A stretch of 5,698 bases of DNA, taken from an uncultured Desulfobacterales bacterium. Its GTDB lineage: Bacteria > Desulfobacterota > Desulfobacteria > Desulfobacterales > JAFDCJ01. Each line of letters opens with the position of its first letter. Position 1 is the first letter of the stretch. The stretch covers positions 1 to 5,698 of the forward strand of contig CALZJV010000620.1 in NCBI GenBank assembly GCA_945787595.1, given 5' to 3'. The notes below the pieces were generated by a model. The model did not search any database and was not told where the DNA came from. It worked only from the letters and a program-made list of their open reading frames with translations. Below, piece by piece: positions 1-4,586 of this stretch. Both the position numbers and the translations under genes were made by a program.

Positions 1-30
1 GTTTGTTCAACCTTTATAGGTAGAGCTGGC

Positions 31-46
31 GTTGCACTATTGCAAC
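31..46. promoter_or_regulatory. Perfect dyad, candidate activator (enhancer) binding site
   Basis: The sequence GTTGCActatTGCAAC is a perfect 6+6 bp inverted repeat with a 4-bp spacer. It lies about 100 bp upstream of the -24 element of the predicted sigma-54 promoter, a typical distance for the binding site of an AAA+ enhancer-binding protein with a Fis-type helix-turn-helix. The dyad and its spacing are seen directly; the activator role is inferred from the pairing with the promoter. A single half-site TGCAAC recurs at 186-191, inside the predicted leader. Confidence 0.5.
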
Positions 47-100
47 ATCCATTATTTAATCTCTAATCCAAGAATGTGATTTGAAAGTAATTTAACTCAT

Positions 101-123
101 TAAAATTATTATCATTAATTTTA
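101..123. repeat. AT-rich inverted repeat upstream of promoter
   Basis: TAAAATTA and TAATTTTA form a perfect 8-bp inverted repeat around a 7-bp spacer, in a very AT-rich stretch (about 50-130) between the distal dyad and the -24/-12 promoter. Such DNA is often bendable and could help loop an activator to the polymerase. No convincing IHF consensus is present, and an AT-rich dyad can arise by chance. Confidence 0.3.
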
Positions 124-144
124 TTATCGCTCTTTATCCTGTGT

Positions 145-161
145 TTGGCATGGTAAATGCT
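145..161 (+). promoter_or_regulatory. Sigma-54 type -24/-12 promoter
   Basis: TTGGCATGGTAAATGCT matches the sigma-54 consensus (TTGGCACG, four bases, TTGCA/T) closely. The invariant GG (147-148) and GC (159-160) are separated by the required 10 bp. Transcription would start near 172, leaving a leader of about 70 nt before the ATG at 243. The upstream dyad at 31-46 strengthens the call, because sigma-54 promoters need a remote activator. The match is seen; activity is inferred. Confidence 0.65.
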
Positions 162-242
162 CAACCAAAAAGAAAGATCATCGAATGCAACGCTTTATTT
201 ATCAAACGGTGAATTCCAATAGAGCACCAAAGAGAAGCCCCA

Positions 243-776
243 ATGTATTCAGTATCATTAAAAAGAGACGGCAAGATTCACTACAAGCAGCGCGCTGTGG
301 ATTCCGATGTCCTGAAATATCTCAGCTATCAAATCGGGCTCGAAGAGAGGTACACGTTGAGAAGCTTCTTTGAGATGATCGACAAATACGCGCTGCTTGG
401 GAAGCTGAATTCGTTTTTTCCCACGTATTTCGAGCAGTATCTGAACTGCCCGGAACAGGGGTGTGGCTTAGAAACTATAGATTATCTTGAATTTGCTAAA
501 ACCGTTGAAATGATTGGACATCCCGATAAGCGTCTGGAAATATACAGTTCTATTCACGGGATATACAAGAACGATGCCGTGGAGATTAGATCGCTACAGT
601 TAAACAGTCTGCTGGATTTGCCATTGAAGCTTGGAAGACTTAAGCACGTGGTTTTCGGGGACCGGGTAGACATTTTTGAATTTGAAACGGTATTCACCCT
701 TTTTGAATTCATTGACGGAATTACCTGGGAACTCAGCTTCCATGTTACCCCTGAACAATGCCAACTTAGGAGGTGA
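243..776 (+). CDS. Unrecognised 177-aa protein, first gene of the stress/signalling module
   Basis: I do not recognise the family. The protein is soluble, with no signal peptide or membrane segment. It begins MYSVSLKRDGKIHYKQ, has a helical-looking middle with aromatic-rich stretches (about 42-66), a cysteine pair C69/C74 in NCPEQGC, and a beta-rich C-terminal third (about 133-168). The ATG at 243 is the first start after an in-frame stop at 210-212; a modest purine-rich ribosome site (AGAGAAG) precedes it. The gene lies about 70 nt downstream of the predicted sigma-54 start. Its stop codon overlaps the strong Shine-Dalgarno of the next gene (universal stress protein), so the two are almost certainly co-transcribed and probably translationally coupled. 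Desulfovibrio also has a hypothetical protein beside its Usp/tmc genes, as far as I recall; homology is not tested here. The CDS is real with high confidence; its function is unknown. Confidence 0.85.
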   Translation: MYSVSLKRDGKIHYKQRAVDSDVLKYLSYQIGLEERYTLRSFFEMIDKYALLGKLNSFFPTYFEQYLNCPEQGCGLETIDYLEFAKTVEMIGHPDKRLEIYSSIHGIYKNDAVEIRSLQLNSLLDLPLKLGRLKHVVFGDRVDIFEFETVFTLFEFIDGITWELSFHVTPEQCQLRR

Positions 777-779
777 GTT

Positions 780-1697
780 ATGTTTACCAAAATCCTTTTT
801 GCCACAACCGCTTCACCCACCTGTGACAACGCCGCCAAAGTGGCCTTTGATCTGGAAATGAAGTGGGAGGCCAAGCTCACCGTTTTCCATGTACTCGGAA
901 TCCCCACCCGGGGATACAGTCCGTTTGTCACGGATGTTAGAACCGGTGAATTGGCGCAGCCGGACCCGGATTATATCGAGTGGGTCAAAGAAGAGATGAA
1001 AAATACATACGGTGAGCTGTTGAAAGACAGCGAAAATGTTGAAATTGAAACCGCCGTCGGAATTCCGCCACGGGAAATTTTGAGACTGGCGCGCAAAAAA
1101 GATGTCGATCTGATTATCATGGGGGCCCACACACGGCAGGAGGACATTGGTGCCACTCGCTATCGGAGTGTGGTCGGCAGCACGATGCAAAAAGTAGCCA
1201 AATCCGCCCGCTGCCCGGTGGTCATCATCAGCCGCCCGTGCACGACTTGCTGGAAGCTGTTTTCCAACATTGTCTTTGGAACCGATTTTTCCAAGGCAGC
1301 CGATTCAGCCTTTAAGTTTGCCTCTAAGCTGGCCAACGAAGTCGGTGCCAAGCTGCACCTGTTCCACGCCTGCGATATAAGTTTGACCTCTGTCGGCCCG
1401 GTGTTGGGACAGGAAGAGATCGAGCAATTAATTGAAAGCTCCCGTAAAAAAATGGAAGCGCGGTATGTTGCTAAAATGAACGGCTATGACAATTATGAAA
1501 TCGAGGTGCGTGAAGGTGTTCCCTATATCGAGATATTGAAGTACGCGCGTGAGAAGATGGGAGATCTGATTGTCATGGCGCATCACACCCGGGAGATTGA
1601 TCCGGAGGAAGCCGTCCTCGGCAGCACGGTAGAGCAGGTCGTTTTACGCTCTGCCTGTCCGGTGGCCAGTGTAAATCATCCTGACAAGGTCGCCTGA
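780..1697 (+). CDS. Universal stress protein with two tandem Usp domains
   Basis: A 305-aa cytoplasmic protein made of two Usp (UspA-like, Rossmann-type) domains. Domain 1 spans about 1-152, starting FTKILFATTAS and ending GSTMQKVAKSARCPVVIISRP. Domain 2 spans about 160-300, starting FSNIVFGTDFSKAADSA and ending GSTVEQVVLRSACPVASV. The family usually binds ATP through G-x2-G-x9-G-S/T. Here domain 1 has G115-A-H-T118 in place of GxxG, and domain 2 has A267-H-H-T270. Both keep the later GS (133-134 and 281-282), so nucleotide binding may be weakened or altered. Both domains share an HTR triplet (117-119, 269-271). A CxxC (C154, C157) sits in the interdomain linker. The start is secure: a near-perfect TAGGAGGTGA site (767-776) lies 3 nt before the ATG and overlaps the previous stop. 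Tandem Usp proteins modulate stress or energy-limited physiology. The location next to tmc genes suggests, by inference, a link to respiratory state. Confidence 0.93.
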   Translation: MFTKILFATTASPTCDNAAKVAFDLEMKWEAKLTVFHVLGIPTRGYSPFVTDVRTGELAQPDPDYIEWVKEEMKNTYGELLKDSENVEIETAVGIPPREILRLARKKDVDLIIMGAHTRQEDIGATRYRSVVGSTMQKVAKSARCPVVIISRPCTTCWKLFSNIVFGTDFSKAADSAFKFASKLANEVGAKLHLFHACDISLTSVGPVLGQEEIEQLIESSRKKMEARYVAKMNGYDNYEIEVREGVPYIEILKYAREKMGDLIVMAHHTREIDPEEAVLGSTVEQVVLRSACPVASVNHPDKVA

Positions 1698-1747
1698 CTC
1701 TTTTCGGCGGTGACATAAATAGCAGCTGAAAGGGATGGGGTTTCTAC

Positions 1748-2056
1748 ATGAATAAGAAGACGGTCCTCATTGTAGAAGATGAATTGGATATGCGGATCTT
1801 CATATCCACCCTGCTTGAAACCAGTGGCTATACACCGGTTATGACCAGGGATGGAAAAGAAGGTCTGATCAAGGCCAGAGATTTTTTACCCGATCTGATC
1901 ATTCTGGATGTGATGATGCCCGGCGAAGGGGGCGTTCAGATGTACCGCCAGCTTAAAACGGACCAAAGCCTTAAAGCCATACCGGTTATCATGCTTTCGG
2001 CCGTGGCCCAGAAAACATTTTCGCACTATTTGAATATGGTCAACGCCCCCGACTGA
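1748..2056 (+). CDS. Receiver-only response regulator, C-terminally truncated
   Basis: A 102-aa CheY-like receiver with no output domain. The N-terminus KKTVLIVEDE supplies the acidic pocket (E10, D11). The phosphoacceptor is D54 in LIILDVMMPG, and S84 in VIMLSA is the usual Ser/Thr switch residue. Typical receivers have about 120 residues. This one stops after LNMVNAPD and so lacks the beta5 strand with its conserved lysine (the KP motif) and the last helix. The frame after the stop stays open to 2210-2212, but the 51 codons do not resemble a receiver end, and neither other forward frame supplies one. The non-coding repeat element begins 60 bp downstream, so the end was probably lost through a rearrangement; this is inference. 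It starts 50 nt after the Usp gene with a moderate GGGATGGGG ribosome site. It could still be phosphorylated poorly or act as a decoy, or it may be a decaying gene. Confidence 0.75.
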   Translation: MNKKTVLIVEDELDMRIFISTLLETSGYTPVMTRDGKEGLIKARDFLPDLIILDVMMPGEGGVQMYRQLKTDQSLKAIPVIMLSAVAQKTFSHYLNMVNAPD

Positions 2057-2155
2057 TCGGGTGACTACTTTTCCGGCAATGATTATTTAGACATTTTTAT
2101 AGAGATTAAATTTTTTATTCACCGCAGAGCCGCAAAGTACGCAGAGAATATTTGT

Positions 2156-2190
2156 TTTATGTTTGCCGTCGAGGAAACGGCAAACATAAA
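2156..2190. repeat. Perfect 13-bp hairpin
   Basis: TTTATGTTTGCCG (2156-2168) pairs perfectly with CGGCAAACATAAA (2178-2190) around a 9-nt loop. It is not followed by a T-run on either strand, so it does not look like an intrinsic terminator. It is one of two strong stem-loops inside the candidate repeat element. Confidence 0.8.
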
Positions 2191-2275
2191 GGACGATCCG
2201 ATTCAAACGTAAGAAATTATTTATGCGTGACCGAGTGAAAATAGGACGCGATACTATTGCCCGAAATGTGAGTGT

Positions 2276-2310
2276 TTTTAACTTTCTGCCCTCTCAGCAG
2301 AAAGTTAAAA
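2276..2310. repeat. Perfect 14-bp hairpin
   Basis: TTTTAACTTTCTGC (2276-2289) pairs perfectly with GCAGAAAGTTAAAA (2297-2310) around the 7-nt loop CCTCTCA. The downstream side on both strands is A-rich, not T-rich, so termination is unlikely. Same span (35 nt) as the hairpin at 2156-2190, but unrelated in sequence. Confidence 0.8.
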
Positions 2311-2491
2311 TAAAAGCTACTCTGCGATCTCAGCGACTCGAGCGACCTGTCGGGGCGCAGCTCGCAGAGCGAAGCCTGAAGCGGGCGGTGAATCCATGTT
2401 TAAACGATAATTAATTAAAAAGTAATCTATTTCAGACGTAGCCTTTGGCAGCAACAGACTGGTGGAATGAAACAACAAGGGAGAAAAAGCA

Positions 2492-3757
2492 ATGGGTAGC
2501 AAGAGCGAGTGGGATTGGAATATCGGCAAGAGGGACATTGCGGATATTACCCGGTGGCAAGACGGATTCAATTGGATCGAAGAGCCCCATGTGGGATCGG
2601 ATGGAGAGAAAATCGCCGCCATCGTCAATCTGTCGGAGGGGAAGTTCACCGTTTGTGTCAACGGCCAACCCTGGGCAAACGTTTTTGATAAAATCTGGTA
2701 CCTGCGGTTTGCTCCGGATGGACGCCTCACCGCGCTGGTGTCGGAGACAGGCGAATGGACGGTAGCGGTGGACGGCGTGCCCTGGGAAAACAAATTTGGC
2801 TATGTGTGGAATACGATGTTCAGCCCGGACGGGAAACATATCGCCGTTGCCGTCCAGCAGGATATGACTTACGGCATGGCCATCAATGACCTGCCCTGGA
2901 AAAAAACCTTCCCCAACATGACCAACCCCACCATCAGTCCCGATGGCACCCGGACGGCTGCAGCGGTGCAGGTCGGAGAGTTCGGCGAAGGCGAAATTCA
3001 AAAATTTCAGGCGGGCGCTTTTTCGGCGGCCATTGACGGAAGCCCCTGGGATACAAGATTCGTCAACGTCTGGAAAATGGCAATCAGTCCGGATGGTCAA
3101 AAGCTGGCAGCCGAAGTCAGATTGAACCTTTACGATTACACCATTGCCGTCAACGGCCAACCCTGGGAGAAGACCTTTGATTGTATCTGGCAGCCGGTAT
3201 TTCATCCCATCAACCATTCGGTGGCCGCGCCGGTCCGGCTAGACGGCAAATGGTCTTTGGCCGAAGACGGCCGGATCATCTGGGATCGGCGTTTTGTGCA
3301 AGTCTGGAATCTGATGTTCAGCCGCGACGGCAGTAAATTGGCCGCCATCGTTGCGCCCAAATATGGCAAGTGGACGATAGCGGTCGACGGACATCCCTGG
3401 GCGGTCACATTCAACGACATGATATCCGATGCGGTTTTCAGTCCCGACAATAAAAAAGTCGCGGCTGTGGCCAAAAATGATTCCCGCTGGATCGTTGCCG
3501 TCGATGGCGTTGTCTGGACCAATAACTTTGATATGGTCTGGCAGCCGGTCTTCAGTCCCGACAGTAATCATGTGGCGGTTAAATTTGAGCAGGACGGTAA
3601 ATACGGTATCGCTTTTAATGATCACGTGTGGGCTGGCCGGTACGATGAAATCTGGGATCCTGTTTTCAGCACCGCAGGAGACAAAATTCTTTTACGAACC
3701 CTGAAGGACGGCATTTATTCGAGGCAAGTCCTGTCTGTAGTGGATATGCTGCGTTAA
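2492..3757 (+). CDS. tmcD: Tmc redox complex subunit TmcD, tryptophan-rich propeller-like repeat protein
   Basis: A 421-aa soluble protein without signal peptide, consistent with the cytoplasmic tryptophan-rich subunit of the Tmc electron transfer complex. It contains 24 tryptophans. About ten degenerate units of 37-40 residues (one near 50) repeat the pattern VDGxPW-x3-F-x3-W-x3-FSPDG-x3-AA-V. The VDG/VNG-like starts lie at residues 56, 93, 131, 181, 220, 258, 298, 338 and 375, with a partial first unit from about 22. This resembles WD40-like/PD40 beta-propeller blades. Two units share an identical 19-nt stretch (2657-2675 and 3149-3167). No cofactor-binding cysteine motif is seen, so its role is probably structural or docking. 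The ATG follows an AGGGAG site by 8 nt and an in-frame stop at 2468-2470. tmcC starts 11 nt after its stop, so the two form an operon. The name rests on the combination of repeat type and the neighbours tmcC and tmcB. Confidence 0.85.
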   Translation: MGSKSEWDWNIGKRDIADITRWQDGFNWIEEPHVGSDGEKIAAIVNLSEGKFTVCVNGQPWANVFDKIWYLRFAPDGRLTALVSETGEWTVAVDGVPWENKFGYVWNTMFSPDGKHIAVAVQQDMTYGMAINDLPWKKTFPNMTNPTISPDGTRTAAAVQVGEFGEGEIQKFQAGAFSAAIDGSPWDTRFVNVWKMAISPDGQKLAAEVRLNLYDYTIAVNGQPWEKTFDCIWQPVFHPINHSVAAPVRLDGKWSLAEDGRIIWDRRFVQVWNLMFSRDGSKLAAIVAPKYGKWTIAVDGHPWAVTFNDMISDAVFSPDNKKVAAVAKNDSRWIVAVDGVVWTNNFDMVWQPVFSPDSNHVAVKFEQDGKYGIAFNDHVWAGRYDEIWDPVFSTAGDKILLRTLKDGIYSRQVLSVVDMLR

Positions 3758-3768
3758 AAGGGGGAAAC

Positions 3769-4428
3769 ATGCTCGAAATTTATCAATTCGTCAGTGGTCC
3801 GTTGGCCTGGAGTGCCTTTTTTATTTTTATCGGCGGCTGCCTTTACCGGCTCATCAACCTGCTCGTGCTGGTCCACCTGAAGGAAAGATTCATTTATTCA
3901 TATATGAGCTGGAAATACGGTCTGCGCTCCATCCTGCGATGGAGCACGCCCTTCGCCACCGAAAACATGCGCAGGCATCCGGCAATGACAATCGTGACCT
4001 TTGCCTTTCACATCTGTCTGCTGGTGACGCCGCTTTTTCTGCTGGCCCATGTCATTCTGATTGAAGAATCATGGAACGTTAGCTGGTGGACCCTGCCGGA
4101 TGGCCTGGCTGACGCAATGACGCTGATCGTCATTGCCGGCGGTATCTTTTTCTGTGTCAGGCGCCTGACCAATCGAGAAGTTCAGTACGTCACTTCAGCC
4201 TCTGATTTTGTATTACTGGTGATTGTCGTTGCACCTTTTGTGACGGGGTTTCTGGCCTATCACCAGTGGTTCGGATACAAGATTTTTGTCATCATTCATA
4301 TCCTGGCTGGTGAAGTCATGCTCGTGACGATTCCCTTTACGCGTTTGAGTCATATGATTACAGCCCCTTTGACCAGAGCCTATATGGGGTCGGAGTTTGG
4401 CGGCGTGAGGCATGCTCAGGATTGGTAG
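3769..4428 (+). CDS. tmcC: Tmc redox complex membrane cytochrome b subunit TmcC
   Basis: A 219-aa integral membrane protein resembling the NarI/HdrE/DsrM type of cytochrome b. Five hydrophobic segments are visible at about 12-36, 72-98, 113-131, 144-164 and 171-191. Candidate heme b ligands are H81 and H94 in helix 2, and H177 and H195 at helix 5. The 18-residue spacing of the last pair equals that of the NarI heme ligands H187/H205. In Tmc this subunit carries electrons between periplasmic cytochrome c3 (TmcA) and the cytoplasmic HdrD-like TmcB, probably through hemes and possibly with quinone contact. The start is supported by a GGGGGA ribosome site close to the ATG and by the short gap after tmcD. 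The protein ends in a soluble tail, EFGGVRHAQDW. A 158-bp gap with a repeat-like element separates it from tmcB, which is unusual for an otherwise tight operon. Confidence 0.88.
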   Translation: MLEIYQFVSGPLAWSAFFIFIGGCLYRLINLLVLVHLKERFIYSYMSWKYGLRSILRWSTPFATENMRRHPAMTIVTFAFHICLLVTPLFLLAHVILIEESWNVSWWTLPDGLADAMTLIVIAGGIFFCVRRLTNREVQYVTSASDFVLLVIVVAPFVTGFLAYHQWFGYKIFVIIHILAGEVMLVTIPFTRLSHMITAPLTRAYMGSEFGGVRHAQDW

Positions 4429-4435
4429 TGTGTGC

Positions 4436-4559
4436 AATTGAATATTGATGAATGAAGATTGAATATTTAAGGTCCGCTGGCGGATCGATTTTAAGAAAAC
4501 GACAATAATAATGACGAAGCGAAGTGACTTCTACAATAGTCGATATTCTATAGTCAATT
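4436..4559. repeat. Candidate short inverted-repeat element between tmcC and tmcB
   Basis: The ends AATTGAATATTGA (4436-4448) and the reverse complement of 4547-4559 (AATTGACTATAGA) match at 11 of 13 positions. On the left, ATTGAATATT occurs twice as a direct repeat (4437-4446, 4458-4467). Inside are a small GC-rich stem TCCGC/GCGGA (4473-4484), too short and weakly T-flanked for a convincing terminator, and a GAAG-TGA-CTTC dyad. The element fills nearly the whole gap, ending just before the tmcB ribosome site. It could be a miniature repeat or decayed sequence; similar ATTGAATATT-type tracts are, from memory, frequent in Desulfobacterales intergenic DNA. Confidence 0.4.
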
Positions 4560-4586
4560 TCGGTTCGTCCGTGTTAGGAGAACCCG

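Larger units (their letters stand above)
2117..2393. repeat. Candidate miniature inverted-repeat element (about 277 bp)
   Basis: The ends are perfect 9-bp inverted repeats, ATTCACCGC (2117-2125) and GCGGTGAAT (2385-2393). Further in, GCAGAG motifs on the left (2124-2129, 2141-2146) face CTCTGCG (2320-2326) in inverted orientation. Between them lie two long perfect hairpins (2156-2190, 2276-2310). No open frame inside looks like a protein, so this is not an autonomous element. I saw no target-site duplication. Terminal blocks of this CACCGCAGAG/CTCTGCG style are, from memory, common in intergenic regions of environmental deltaproteobacteria. The whole gap 2057-2491 otherwise holds only AT-rich sequence and the tmcD ribosome site. 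Whether this is a mobile element, a repeat family or a structured leader cannot be settled here. Confidence 0.5.

Noticed and set aside
774..782. Possible stop readthrough (TGA, one codon, ATG in the same frame) fusing the first protein to the Usp
   Set aside because: The strong Shine-Dalgarno and ATG of the Usp explain a separate start, and the Usp domain begins normally right after its ATG. No sign of a selenocysteine element was noticed.
2054..2212. Possible readthrough or frameshift completing the truncated receiver
   Set aside because: The frame stays open for 51 codons after the TGA, but the translation lacks the expected lysine-proline strand and runs into the repeat element; the other forward frames do not restore it either.
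2156..2275. Cyclic di-GMP (GEMM-like) riboswitch suggested by GGCAAAC and GGACG fragments
   Set aside because: The fragments are part of a perfect hairpin and the rest of the riboswitch core and its second stem are not present.
2223..2414. 63-codon forward frame within the repeat element
   Set aside because: It runs through the 14-bp hairpin and terminal inverted repeats, has no ribosome site and no recognisable protein features.
2440..2470. Sigma-54 promoter for tmcD around TTTGGCAG
   Set aside because: The required GC is absent 10 bp after the GG, so the -12 element is missing.
2432..3217. Long antisense open frame (261 codons) opposite tmcD
   Set aside because: It is the mirror of the tmcD repeats: the recurring codon pattern keeps the opposite frame open. 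The sense frame has clear repeat units, a good ribosome site and operon context.
3239..3625. Second antisense open frame opposite tmcD (128 codons)
   Set aside because: Same cause: periodic repeat-derived shadow of the coding strand, with no recognisable domain.
4471..4492. Intrinsic terminator after tmcC (GC-rich stem followed by GATTTT)
   Set aside because: The stem is only about 5 bp with an almost absent loop, and the T-run is short and offset, so it is too weak to call.
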